From positions 7,370,501 through 7,434,500 of the forward strand of contig NZ_CP071091.1 of the NCBI RefSeq assembly GCF_017301635.1: DNA of 64,000 bases, read 5' to 3'. The notes beneath the pieces are model-generated. The model had not been told where the DNA came from. It was given only the letters and a program-made list of their open reading frames with translations, and made no database searches. A program made the translations under genes and the position numbers. Source of the stretch: Myxococcus landrumus. Its GTDB lineage: Bacteria; Myxococcota; Myxococcia; Myxococcales; Myxococcaceae. Numbering within the stretch: the stretch's first letter is position 1; each line of letters begins with the position of its first letter. This document shows positions 17,079-25,586 of this stretch, piece by piece.

Positions 17079-18107
17079 ATGGCCCAGGCCGCTCCCCCGC
17101 CGCACCGGAGTGTCACGAAGAACCTGCTGGTCGTCGCGCTCTGCCTGCTCGTGGGTGGAGCGGCGGCGTTCGCCTTGCGTGCGCCGAGTGCTCCGGAGGC
17201 TCCGCCGATGGAGCCGGTGGATGCGGGTGTTCCGACGGGAGGGCCCGGGGTTCCCACGAAGGAGCCCGGGGTTCCCAAGAAGGGGCCGGTGGTTCCCACC
17301 CGGAATGTGAAGATGGCACGGCTCGACGGCGCCTTCGTCGACCCGCGCATCCCGCGTCGCATGCCTCCGGGGCCCAAGTCGCGCCAGAAGAACGCGGCCG
17401 TGTGGTGCGAAGGCTTGTCCGTGGAGCGCTGCGGCGGCTACCGCAAGGACTGTGAGGTCGGCGTCTATTGCGACGGCGTGCGGTTCTGCAGGAGCCGCGC
17501 GGAGTTCCCCACCGAGGAGACGTGCGCGGGCGAAGGCATCCTGGGCGCCAGCGTGGCGTGTTGCCTCGGGCTCGTGTCCCGGTGTGGGGTTCCGTCGGGG
17601 GGACGCGAAGCCTGCGACCCTCAGAAAGGCGATGAGTCGGAGCCGGTCTGCATCCGCTGTGGCGATGGCGTCTGTGGCCCGTTCGAGCAGTCCTGCAACT
17701 GTCCCGAGGACTGCGCCACGAGTGAGGCGCGGCCGAAGCTGCGCTTTCAGGGACCATGGCCCAAGGGCGCCTCGCCGGATGACGTGGCTCCGGAAGGGAC
17801 CACCGCGCCTGGGCAGTGTCTGGACACCCAGGCCTCCCCGGAGGACGTCCATCGCTGCCTGGAGTCGTGGAGCGAGGGCCTCTTCGGACTGCGCCACTCC
17901 GCCGAGCTCCAGCGGGTCGAGGACCTCAAGCCCTTCACGCCGTTCGACCTCGACGTGATGAGTTGTCTGGAGCGTTGGTCCTCATACGCCGCCCGTCGGA
18001 GCGAGACCTCGCGAGAGGGATGTATCGAGGCGCTCTACCAGCGCACCCGCGACTCACGGCTCGACAAGTTGCGCTGGTTCTCCTCCTCGTATGGAGGCTC
18101 GCGATGA
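17079..18107 (+). CDS. Unit 2 protein A: anchored cysteine-rich exported protein
   Basis: 342 aa. Very close to A1: its anchor and first ~30 residues are nearly identical, the Pro-rich linker is longer (GVPTGGPGVPTKEPGVPKKG), and all 20 cysteines after the anchor are kept, including CIRCGDGVCG and CNCPEDC. The region after the ninth cysteine (REACDPQKGDE) differs from A1. Its stop overlaps the B2 start as ATGA. The ATG at 17079 aligns with the other copies. Function unknown; probably a partner of B2. Confidence 0.75.
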   Translation: MAQAAPPPHRSVTKNLLVVALCLLVGGAAAFALRAPSAPEAPPMEPVDAGVPTGGPGVPTKEPGVPKKGPVVPTRNVKMARLDGAFVDPRIPRRMPPGPKSRQKNAAVWCEGLSVERCGGYRKDCEVGVYCDGVRFCRSRAEFPTEETCAGEGILGASVACCLGLVSRCGVPSGGREACDPQKGDESEPVCIRCGDGVCGPFEQSCNCPEDCATSEARPKLRFQGPWPKGASPDDVAPEGTTAPGQCLDTQASPEDVHRCLESWSEGLFGLRHSAELQRVEDLKPFTPFDLDVMSCLERWSSYAARRSETSREGCIEALYQRTRDSRLDKLRWFSSSYGGSR

Positions 18108-19531
18108 AGCCCTTTCTCGTTCGAGTGCTGTCGTCGTGGGTGTTGGCTTGCCTCGTCTCGAGTGGCTCCGCCTCCGCGCGGACGCGGCGGGAAATCATTC
18201 AAATCATCAAGAGAGGGAGTTACTCCCCCCTCTTCGCGGCGGCGGTCGAAGGAGACGTCGCGAAGATGAAGGAGGCGCTCGCGAACACGACCGCGATCAA
18301 CGGGCCGGATGCGAGCGTGGGCGAAGTGGACGCCATGTCTCCGCTGATGGTGGCGGCCGAGAACGGTCATGCCCCCATCGTCCGCATGTTGCTGAAGGCG
18401 AAGGCGGACCCGCTCCTGCGAGTGCCCCGGCATTCAGGAATGTGGCCACCCTATGGCTGGTCCGCGAGGTGCTTCGCCCGGCTCGCGCAGAAGTCCGGCG
18501 TGGAAAAGCTGCTGGTGGAGGCCGGCGCGAGCGGCGACGCGGAGTGTCTGGACGATGCGGACTTCCTGGCGGCCGTGCGGAGGAAGGACGAGAAGCGTGC
18601 CTTGAAGTTGGGGCTGCGCTCGACGGGCAGGATTCAGCAGCGGGTCCTCCAGAAGGCCCTGATGCTGGCCATCGAGCAGCAGGACATCGCGATGATTCGA
18701 GCCGTGGACGCGGCGGGCTTCAACCCGGGCAAGGGCGGGGGCTTCCACGTCAACCTGCCGGTGGCCTCCGGAGCGGACGTGTCGATGCGGCCCGACTCGC
18801 GCATCTCCGTCTCCGCGCTCACTCCCGCGAGGAAGGCCATGCAGGAGCGCGATGAGGCGACCGTGCTCGCCCTCGTGAGGGCGGGGGAGTCACCGCCCAT
18901 GCTCATGATGCTGGTGCGATGGGGCATGGACTCGGTGGTGCTGCATCAGCTCAAGGCGGGCGCCAACCCCAACATCGGAGAGCGGGGTGGCAACACGCCG
19001 CTCATCGAGGCGGTGCTGGCCCGGAACCGGGTGCTCGTGGATGCCCTGCTCGCCGCGGGCGCGGACGTGAATCTCCCGGGGGAGGTGGAAGTGACGCCCC
19101 TGCTCGCGGCGCTGCAGGGGGACAAGCCCGTGGAGCTGTCGCTGGTGGAGCGGTTGCTGGAGGCCAAGGCGGACGTCAACAAGGCGGGTCGCTACAGGAC
19201 GCCGTTGATGGAAGCGGCGAGCCGATGTCTGCCGAGGGCGGTCTCCTTGCTGTTGCAGAAGGGGGCGCGCTGGGACGTGCCTCCAGGCGGCGGGCCGGGG
19301 CTCTACGAGGAGGCCGTCGTCTCCCAGGTGTCCTGCCCCGAGAAGGTCGCCGTGCAGGTCCTCCGCGTCCTTCGAGAGGGCGGCGTTCCGTTCCACCCCC
19401 CGGATGCGCCGGACCTGGACTGGCTGCGCGCGCGTGCACGAGCGTCCCAGATGCTGGGCCCGGAGCTGTACGCGGCGGGACTGCGTCCGGAGAAGGGGCC
19501 GCCCCATCCTCCGCCCGATGCCGCGCGCTAG
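18104..19531 (+). CDS. Unit 2 protein B: exported ankyrin-repeat protein
   Basis: 475 aa. A signal peptide (cleavage after SASA) is followed by an N-terminal segment (residues 27-75) that differs strongly from B1, then the conserved TPLMVA-type ankyrin repeat, the helical middle, and a C-terminal ankyrin block almost identical to B1 (NTPLIEAVLARNRVLVDALL). The four cysteines of the family are present. It starts within the A2 stop. The mosaic pattern suggests that the N-terminal part is under different selection from the rest. Confidence 0.85.
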   Translation: MKPFLVRVLSSWVLACLVSSGSASARTRREIIQIIKRGSYSPLFAAAVEGDVAKMKEALANTTAINGPDASVGEVDAMSPLMVAAENGHAPIVRMLLKAKADPLLRVPRHSGMWPPYGWSARCFARLAQKSGVEKLLVEAGASGDAECLDDADFLAAVRRKDEKRALKLGLRSTGRIQQRVLQKALMLAIEQQDIAMIRAVDAAGFNPGKGGGFHVNLPVASGADVSMRPDSRISVSALTPARKAMQERDEATVLALVRAGESPPMLMMLVRWGMDSVVLHQLKAGANPNIGERGGNTPLIEAVLARNRVLVDALLAAGADVNLPGEVEVTPLLAALQGDKPVELSLVERLLEAKADVNKAGRYRTPLMEAASRCLPRAVSLLLQKGARWDVPPGGGPGLYEEAVVSQVSCPEKVAVQVLRVLREGGVPFHPPDAPDLDWLRARARASQMLGPELYAAGLRPEKGPPHPPPDAAR

Positions 19532-19555
19532 GGAGGGCGGTTCGGTTCTGGTATT

Positions 19556-19585
19556 CCAATTGCCACTGTCATTAGGTTGAATGAA
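19556..19585 (+). promoter_or_regulatory. Leader element, copy 3, weakened hairpins
   Basis: Here ATTGG is ATTAG, breaking the first stem, and AATGAC is AATGAA, shortening the second. An extra base places an AAGGAG-like ribosome site next to the A3 ATG. Unit 3 may therefore be translated differently from the other units. Confidence 0.55.
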
Positions 19586-19589
19586 GGAG

Positions 19590-20540
19590 ATGGTCCAGGG
19601 CGTTACGAAGAACCTGCGGGTCGTCGCGCTCTGCCTGCTCGTGGGTGGAGCGGCGGCGTTCGCCCTGCGTGAGCCGAGCGCTCCGGAGGCGCCGCCGGTG
19701 GTGCCCGTGGATGCGGGGGTTCCCTCTGGGGGACCGGGGGAGCCCACCCGGGATACGGAGGAACATCTCGCCAGGGCCCGCCCAGCGCCGGACGACGACG
19801 AAGGTGCGTGGGAGCAGCCCCAGCCGCGGCCGGACGCCGCGGACGTGTGGTGCGAGGGCTTGTCCGTGGAGCGCTGCGGCGAGTACCCCCTGGACTGCGA
19901 GGTCGCCGTCTATTGCGATGAGGTGCGGTTCTGCCGGCGCCTGGACCGCAACCAGGAGCAGGAGACCTGCGCCGGAGAAGGGATGCGGCTCGGGAGCAGG
20001 GCATGTTGCCCCGGGCTCGTTGCTCGGTGTGGGGGGGAATGGGAGGACGCGCCCCGCGGCGCGGAGGCGGGGGATACATCCGAGCCCCTCTGCATCCGCT
20101 GTGGAGACGGCGTGTGCGGTGTGTTCGAGGAGGCCCGCGGTTGCCCCGAGGACTGCGCCACGAGCGAGGCCCGTCCCAAGGTCCACTATCGAGGCCTGTT
20201 GCCCGAGGGGCCCTCGTGGGTCTCGGAGCGGAACGCCACGCCGGGGCAGTGCCTGGACACCAGGCCGGGCCCGAACGAGGTCGAGGCCTGCCTGCGGTCG
20301 TGGAGCGAGGCTCTCTTCGGGTTGCGCGACGCGGACGCGCTTCTGCGGGTCGAGAACCTCGCGCCCTTCACCCCGTTCGACATCGACCTGATGCGGTGCC
20401 TGGAGCGCGGGGCCTCCTACGCCGAACGCCGGAGCGAGACCTCGCGAGAGGGCTGTATCGAGGCGCTGTACCGGCGCACCCGGGACTCGAGGCTCGACAA
20501 GCTGCGGTGGTTCTCCACCCTGTCGAGGGAATCGCGATGA
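19590..20540 (+). CDS. Unit 3 protein A: anchored cysteine-rich exported protein, 18 cysteines
   Basis: 316 aa, the shortest A. The membrane anchor is as in A1, and the linker keeps only one GVP unit (GVPSGGPGEPTRD) followed by an acidic stretch. It has 18 cysteines: those matching A1 C172 and C199 are both missing (the second site reads EEARGCPEDC instead of EQACNCPEDC). Its stop overlaps the B3 start. An in-frame ATG nine bases earlier (19581) is an alternative start; 19590 aligns with the paralogs. Function unknown. Confidence 0.72.
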   Translation: MVQGVTKNLRVVALCLLVGGAAAFALREPSAPEAPPVVPVDAGVPSGGPGEPTRDTEEHLARARPAPDDDEGAWEQPQPRPDAADVWCEGLSVERCGEYPLDCEVAVYCDEVRFCRRLDRNQEQETCAGEGMRLGSRACCPGLVARCGGEWEDAPRGAEAGDTSEPLCIRCGDGVCGVFEEARGCPEDCATSEARPKVHYRGLLPEGPSWVSERNATPGQCLDTRPGPNEVEACLRSWSEALFGLRDADALLRVENLAPFTPFDIDLMRCLERGASYAERRSETSREGCIEALYRRTRDSRLDKLRWFSTLSRESR

Positions 20541-21958
20541 GGCCCCTGTTCTTTCGAGTGCTGTCCTCGTGGGTGCTGGTCTGCGTCGTCTTGTCGAGCG
20601 GCTCCTCCGCCGCGACGACCTTCGTTCTCCGGCGTGAGACTCCCTTCAAGCCGAAGGTCCCCGTCATCGATGCGGCACGCGGCGGAGTCGTCGAGCAGAT
20701 GCGGTCGCTGCTGGGCGGAAGCACCGCCGTCAACAGGACGGATGACCCCACGGGGGACTTCCCCCACATGACGCCGTTGATGGTCGCGAGCGAGAAAGGC
20801 CACACGCAGATTGTCCGCATGCTGTTGAAGGCGAAGGCGGACCTTCACTTGAGAGTGCCCCGGCATCGCTCGGTGTGGCCGCCTCAGGGCTGGTCCGCGC
20901 GGTGTTTCGCGCGCTCCGCGCTGAAGCCCGGCCCGGAGAAGCTGTTGGTCCAGGCGGGTGCGAGCGGCGACGAGGCGTGTCTGGTGGAGGCGGACTTCCT
21001 GGCGGCCGTGCGGAAGAAAGACGCGAAGCGCGCCTTGTTGCTGGGCGGCCGCGCGAAGGGCCAGATTCAGCAGGAGGTCCTCCGAGCGGCACTGGACCTG
21101 GCCCGCGAGCAGCAGAGCCTCGCGATGGTTCGGGCGGTGGACGCGGCGGGGTTCAACCCTCGTCAACCTGTGCACGTGTCGCTGCGTGTGGCGCCTGGCA
21201 TGGATGTGTCGATGAGGCCCGGCTCGAGCATCATCATCACCATCCCCTCCCTCATTGAGCGGGCCATGGAGGATTATGACGAGAAGGCCGTGCTCGCCCT
21301 CGTGAAGGCGGGTCATCCGCCGCCCGGGCTCGTACCGCTGATGAAGACGTGGATGGACTCGGTGGTGCTGCACCTGGTCAAGACCGGCGCCCATCCCGAC
21401 AGCAGGGAGGAGGGGGGAGACACGCCGCTCATCACGGCGCTGCAGCGCCAGAACCCGGTGCTCGTCGACGCATTGCTCACCGCGGGCGCGGACGTGAATC
21501 TCCTGGGGAAGGAGGGCATGACGCCACTGATGGCGGCGCTGCGAGACTACGACTCCGTGGAGGTGTCGCTGGTGGAGCGGTTGTTGGATGCCAAGGCCGA
21601 CATCAACAAGGCGACCGGGGACAGGACTCCGTTGATGGAGGCGGCGAGCCGGTGTCTGCCGAAGGTGGTCGCCTTGTTGTTGCGGCGAGGGGCTCGCTGG
21701 GACGTGCTTCCGGACGGAGGGGCGGGGCTCTACGAGGAGGCCGTCGTCTCCCAGGTGTCCTGCCCCGAGCGGGTCACCGTGCAGGTCATCCAGGCCCTGC
21801 GCGAGGGCGGTGTTCCACTTCAGCACCCGGACGAGACACACCTGGATTGGCTGCGCGTGCGCGCCCGGAAGTCCCAGATGCTGGCCTCGCAGCTGTATGC
21901 GGCGGGACTGCGCCCCGAGAAGGCCCCGCCCAAGCCGCCACCCGGCGCCTCGCGCTAG
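20537..21958 (+). CDS. Unit 3 protein B: exported ankyrin-repeat protein
   Basis: 473 aa. Signal peptide ending about GSSAA, N-terminal ankyrin unit TPLMVASEKGHTQIVRMLL, helical middle and C-terminal ankyrin block (DTPLITALQRQNPVLVDALL, TPLMAALRDYDSVE). It is the most divergent B in the C-terminal block, where the other copies read VTPLLAALQGDKPVE or VTPLIAALQGDKPVE. The four family cysteines are kept. Translationally coupled to A3 by ATGA. Confidence 0.85.
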   Translation: MRPLFFRVLSSWVLVCVVLSSGSSAATTFVLRRETPFKPKVPVIDAARGGVVEQMRSLLGGSTAVNRTDDPTGDFPHMTPLMVASEKGHTQIVRMLLKAKADLHLRVPRHRSVWPPQGWSARCFARSALKPGPEKLLVQAGASGDEACLVEADFLAAVRKKDAKRALLLGGRAKGQIQQEVLRAALDLAREQQSLAMVRAVDAAGFNPRQPVHVSLRVAPGMDVSMRPGSSIIITIPSLIERAMEDYDEKAVLALVKAGHPPPGLVPLMKTWMDSVVLHLVKTGAHPDSREEGGDTPLITALQRQNPVLVDALLTAGADVNLLGKEGMTPLMAALRDYDSVEVSLVERLLDAKADINKATGDRTPLMEAASRCLPKVVALLLRRGARWDVLPDGGAGLYEEAVVSQVSCPERVTVQVIQALREGGVPLQHPDETHLDWLRVRARKSQMLASQLYAAGLRPEKAPPKPPPGASR

Positions 21959-21980
21959 CGACTGTCGCGCGCCGGGATTT

Positions 21981-22010
21981 CCAATTGCCACTGTCATTGG
22001 GTTGAATGAC
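21981..22010 (+). promoter_or_regulatory. Leader element, copy 4
   Basis: Identical to copy 1 over all 30 bases, with both competing stems intact (21981-21985 with 21996-22000; 21993-21998 with 22005-22010). The flanking sequence before it differs, so the conserved core is the element itself. It ends three bases before the A4 start codon. Confidence 0.6.
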
Positions 22011-22013
22011 GGG

Positions 22014-23051
22014 ATGGCATCTCCTGGGAGGCAGGGCCCCACGCAGAACCTGCTCGTCATCGTGCTCTGCTTGCTGGCAGGTGGCGCTGTCGCCTTCGCC
22101 CTGCGGGAGTCGCGCGCACCGGCGCCGCCGCCGATGGAGCCCGTGAAGCCCGTTGCCCCTGTGGAGTTCGATGGCGGCGCCGGTGTCTCCGCGGGAGGTC
22201 CCGTGGCTCCCATGGACGAGCCCCCTGTGACTCCCGTTCCGGTCGAGGTCGCGAAACGGGGCCGTCTCTCCAGCGACCGCGTCGACCCTCGCCTCCCGCA
22301 CCGGCTGCCTCCGGGAGGCAAGATGCGCATGGAGGTCGCGGACGTGTGGTGCGAGGGCATGCCAGTGGAGCGTTGCGGCAAGTACCCCCAGGACTGCGAG
22401 GTGGCCGTCTATTGCGATGGGACGCGGTTCTGCAGGAGTCAGGAGCTGTACCCCAGTCTGGAGACCTGCGCGGGAGAAGGCATCCTGGGCGCCAGCGTGG
22501 CGTGCTGCGCGGGGCTGGTGGCCCGGTGCGGTGTGCCGTCGGGCGGCGAGACGTGCAACCTCCAGAAGGGAGATGAGTCGGAGCCGGTCTGCATCCGCTG
22601 TGGCGACGGCGTGTGTGGCCCGTTCGAGCAGGCCTGCAACTGCCCGGAGGACTGCGCTACGAGCGCGTCGCGGCCGAAGCTGCGCTATCAAGGATTGTGG
22701 CCCGAGGGGGCCGCGTCGATGGAAGGCGTGACTCCGGGGGGGACCTCCCGGCCCGGACAATGTCTGGACATCCCGATGTCTCCCGAGGACGTCCACCGCT
22801 GCCTGGTGTCATGGAGCGAGGGTCTCTTCGGGCTGCGCCGCGTCGCCGAGCTTCAGCACGTCGATGACCTGGGGCCCTTCACGCCGTTCGACCTCGACCT
22901 GATGAGCTGCCTGGAGCGCGTGTCCTCCTATTCCGACCGTCGGAGCGAGACCACCCGGGAGGGCTGTCTCGAGGCGTTGTTCCAGCGCACCCGGGACGCG
23001 CGGCTCGACAAGGTGCGGTGGTTCTCCGAGACGTACCGAGGCGCACGATGA
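22014..23051 (+). CDS. Unit 4 protein A: anchored cysteine-rich exported protein
   Basis: 345 aa. Its N-terminus is the most different (MASPGRQGPTQNLL) but the anchor is conserved. The linker is the longest and lacks the VPTK repeats (PVAPVEFDGGAGVSAGGPV). All 20 cysteines after the anchor and the CIRCGDGVCG/CNCPEDC knot are kept. Its stop overlaps the B4 start. The ATG at 22014 matches the position in the other copies. Function unknown. Confidence 0.75.
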   Translation: MASPGRQGPTQNLLVIVLCLLAGGAVAFALRESRAPAPPPMEPVKPVAPVEFDGGAGVSAGGPVAPMDEPPVTPVPVEVAKRGRLSSDRVDPRLPHRLPPGGKMRMEVADVWCEGMPVERCGKYPQDCEVAVYCDGTRFCRSQELYPSLETCAGEGILGASVACCAGLVARCGVPSGGETCNLQKGDESEPVCIRCGDGVCGPFEQACNCPEDCATSASRPKLRYQGLWPEGAASMEGVTPGGTSRPGQCLDIPMSPEDVHRCLVSWSEGLFGLRRVAELQHVDDLGPFTPFDLDLMSCLERVSSYSDRRSETTREGCLEALFQRTRDARLDKVRWFSETYRGAR

Positions 23052-24463
23052 GGCCTTCTCGTGTTCGAGTGCTGGTGTCGTTGGTCCTGGTCTGCCTCTT
23101 CTGGAGTGGCTCCACCGCCGCGCTGTCCAAGCGACGCATCATCCATCACAGCGAACGCGAATCGGACGTCATCGAGGCGGCGCTGGACAACGATACCTCC
23201 GAGTTGCGGCAATTGCTCAGCCGGGTGCATGCGGTCAACGGGCCAGGGGATGGCAACCAGAGTACCCACCTCATGACGCCGTTGATGGTGGCGGCCGAGC
23301 GAGGTCATGTCGCCTTCGTCCGTATCTTGCTGGAGGCGAAGGCCGACCCGCGACTGCGAGTACCCCGTCATTCCGAGTCGTGGCCGCCCTACGGTTGGTC
23401 CGCGCGGTGCTTCGCTCGCGCCGCGCGGAAGCCCGGGACGGAGGAGCTGTTGGCGCAGGCGGGCACGAGCGGCGACGCGAAGTGTCTGATGGAGGCGGAC
23501 TTCCTGGTGGCGGTGCGGAAGCAAGATGTACAGCACGTCTTGTCGTTGGGCCGTCGAGCGAAGGGCCAGCTTCAGCAAAGGGTCCTTCAAGCGGCGCTGG
23601 ACCAGGCCCATCAGGACAAGAGTCTCGCGATGGTTCGGGCCGTGGACGCCGCGGGGTTCAACCCCGGTCGGAGTGTCCACCTGGAGCTTCCGGTGGCCTC
23701 CGGCGTGGATGTGTCGATGAGGCCCGGTTCGTCCATCACCATCACCGCGCTCACGCCGATGCAGAAGGCCCTGCGGGAGCGCGACGAGAAGACGGTGCTC
23801 GCCCGGGTGAAGGCGGGCGGGTCGCCGCCCTCGCTCGGGGGGCTGGTGCGAGGGAGAATGACCTCGGTGGTTCGACACCAGCTCGCGGCGGGCGCAAACC
23901 CCAACCTCGCGGACGCAGGGGGCAACACGCCGCTCATCGAGGCGGTGTTGGACCGGAACTCCGAGCTCGTGGACGTCCTCCTCGCCGCGGGCGCGGATGT
24001 GAATCTCCCTGGCGAGGAGGAAGTGACGCCCCTGATTGCCGCGCTCCAGGGAGACAAGCCCGTGGAGCTGTCGCTCGTGGAGCGCCTGCTGGCAGCGCAG
24101 GCGGACATCAACAAGGCGAACCGCACCCGGACGCCGTTGATGGAGGCGGTGAGCCGGTGCCTCCCGAAGGCCGTCACCCTGTTGCTGCGGAAGGGCGCGC
24201 GCTGGGATGTTCCGCCAGATGGCGGGGCAGGGCTCTACGAGGAGGCCGTGGTCCCTCGGCTGCCTTGTCCCGAGAAGCTCACCGTGCAGGTCGTCCGGGT
24301 CCTTCGGGAGGGAGGCGTGCCGCTTCAGCATCCAGATGCGTCCCACCTGGATTGGCTGCGCGTGCGCGCGCGGGAGTCCCCGATGCTGGGCCCGGAGCTG
24401 AGCCTGGCGGGGCTGCGTCCGGAGAAGGCGGAGCCCCCATCTCCGCCCGGCGCCGCGCGCTAG
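23048..24463 (+). CDS. Unit 4 protein B: exported ankyrin-repeat protein
   Basis: 471 aa. Signal peptide (ending near STAAL), a distinct N-terminal segment (KRRIIHHSERESDVIEAAL), ankyrin unit TPLMVAAERGHVAFVRILL, helical middle, and C-terminal ankyrin block (NTPLIEAVLDRNSELVDVLL). The four family cysteines are kept. It is coupled to A4 by ATGA. Its TAG stop shares the palindrome CTAG with the convergent paraoxonase-like gene. Confidence 0.85.
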   Translation: MRPSRVRVLVSLVLVCLFWSGSTAALSKRRIIHHSERESDVIEAALDNDTSELRQLLSRVHAVNGPGDGNQSTHLMTPLMVAAERGHVAFVRILLEAKADPRLRVPRHSESWPPYGWSARCFARAARKPGTEELLAQAGTSGDAKCLMEADFLVAVRKQDVQHVLSLGRRAKGQLQQRVLQAALDQAHQDKSLAMVRAVDAAGFNPGRSVHLELPVASGVDVSMRPGSSITITALTPMQKALRERDEKTVLARVKAGGSPPSLGGLVRGRMTSVVRHQLAAGANPNLADAGGNTPLIEAVLDRNSELVDVLLAAGADVNLPGEEEVTPLIAALQGDKPVELSLVERLLAAQADINKANRTRTPLMEAVSRCLPKAVTLLLRKGARWDVPPDGGAGLYEEAVVPRLPCPEKLTVQVVRVLREGGVPLQHPDASHLDWLRVRARESPMLGPELSLAGLRPEKAEPPSPPGAAR

Positions 24464-25515
24464 GGAAGCTCGCAGTCGAGGATGTCCGCGTCGAACACGG
24501 GGCCCAGCAGCATCCGCTTGCCGAAGACGGCCGCGGTGGCCGTGGCGGCGGTCTGCTTTCCGTCGTCGAGATAGACCTCCGTGACCTTCATGTCCGCGCC
24601 CGTGCCGGAGAAGCGCAGCACCTGCGCGGGGGCTCGGGCGAGGCCCTTCGGGTCCGTCGCGTGCGACACGAAGTCGAACAGCTTGGGATGCGCGGCAATC
24701 CAGAGGTCGCCCTGGGCGTCCAGCTCGATGTTGTCCGGCGCGGTGTCCAACACCATCGCGTGGCTCAGCGTCAGCGCTCCCGTCGCCGGGTCTCGTGCGT
24801 AGCTGTGCAGCAGCTTGCCCACCGTCTGTGTCAGGTACACCGTCTTCCCATCCCGGGAGACGTTGATGCCGTTGGCGTAGCGCGTTCCCTCGATGACCTT
24901 CTGGAAGCGCTGGCCGTCGAAGTAGACGACGCTGCCCAGGCCGAGCTGGAGGTAGTCCTCCAGCGTGCGCATCGCCCCGGGCGGCCGGCCGTGGTCGTTC
25001 GTGACGTAGAAGCGCTCGGCGTCCACCGCGAGGATGTCATTGGGCGAGATGAGCAGTGGGTCCTTCAGCGTGGCCTTGTGGACGAGCATTCCATCCGCGC
25101 CCACCTCGAAGCGCTCCACCTGGTTCGTCGCGCCGTCGGGGTGGTTCACCACGAACAGCGTCTGCGCGCCGTCCGGCGCGACGAAGAGGCTGATGCCGTG
25201 CGGATGGAAGTCCTGGGAGAAGCCTCGCGTGAGCAGTACGGGCGGAGTGTTGCTTCCGGGCTCGTAGCGGAAGATGCCGCCCGGCACGGGCCGACCCGCC
25301 GCGGTGGCCCTGCGGTCATCGGAGGAGACGTAGGCGAAGCCCAGGCTCGGATGGAAGGTGACGTCCTCCGCGCCCGGCATCCCCGCCACGGGCTTGCAGG
25401 CACCGGACGCGTGGGGCGCGAGCTGCTTGAACTGTCCCGCGTCCTTCAGCGTCTTGACGACGAACCCCGCCACCACCGCGAGCACTGCTCCCGCGACCCA
25501 CCAGCGCTTCTTCAT
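24460..25515 (-). CDS. Paraoxonase/arylesterase-like calcium beta-propeller hydrolase
   Basis: 351 aa. An N-terminal hydrophobic anchor (residues 5-22) is kept, as in mammalian PON1. Family landmarks occur in order: FHPHGISLF, FVVNHPDG, ISPNDILAV, FYVTNDH, YANGINVSRDGKTVYL, DNIELDAQGDLWIAAHP, and the C-terminal KRMLLGPVFDADILDCEL, which matches the PON1 tail. The Asn and Asp residues in these segments are the calcium ligands of the family. PON enzymes hydrolyse lactones and arylesters. Whether it cleaves quorum-signal lactones is not shown. It converges on the ankyrin/cysteine array with a four-base overlap. Confidence 0.85.
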   Translation of the reverse strand: MKKRWWVAGAVLAVVAGFVVKTLKDAGQFKQLAPHASGACKPVAGMPGAEDVTFHPSLGFAYVSSDDRRATAAGRPVPGGIFRYEPGSNTPPVLLTRGFSQDFHPHGISLFVAPDGAQTLFVVNHPDGATNQVERFEVGADGMLVHKATLKDPLLISPNDILAVDAERFYVTNDHGRPPGAMRTLEDYLQLGLGSVVYFDGQRFQKVIEGTRYANGINVSRDGKTVYLTQTVGKLLHSYARDPATGALTLSHAMVLDTAPDNIELDAQGDLWIAAHPKLFDFVSHATDPKGLARAPAQVLRFSGTGADMKVTEVYLDDGKQTAATATAAVFGKRMLLGPVFDADILDCELP

Positions 25516-25586
25516 GGAACCTCGACCGAGAAGGAGACCCGGTCAGGCTACACCAGGGCGTGCGCCGCGAGGGCGCGGAGGCTCCG

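Larger units (their letters stand above)
14571..24463 (+). repeat. Four tandem copies of a two-gene unit (cysteine-rich A + ankyrin B)
   Basis: Units of about 2.4-2.5 kb begin at 14571, 17041, 19551 and 21976. Each has a 30-nt hairpin leader, gene A and gene B. Boundaries are sharp: each unit starts with the TTCCAATTGCCAC segment and ends at the B stop codon. Copies 1 and 2 are almost identical over the first ~130 bases, so duplication or gene conversion has been recent. The fourth unit ends directly against the convergent paraoxonase-like gene, sharing its CTAG stop. Confidence 0.95.

Noticed and set aside
14571..24463. CRISPR array or transposon as the explanation of the tandem repeats
   Set aside because: Repeat units are 2.4 kb coding pairs with no spacers, no transposase and no terminal inverted repeats.
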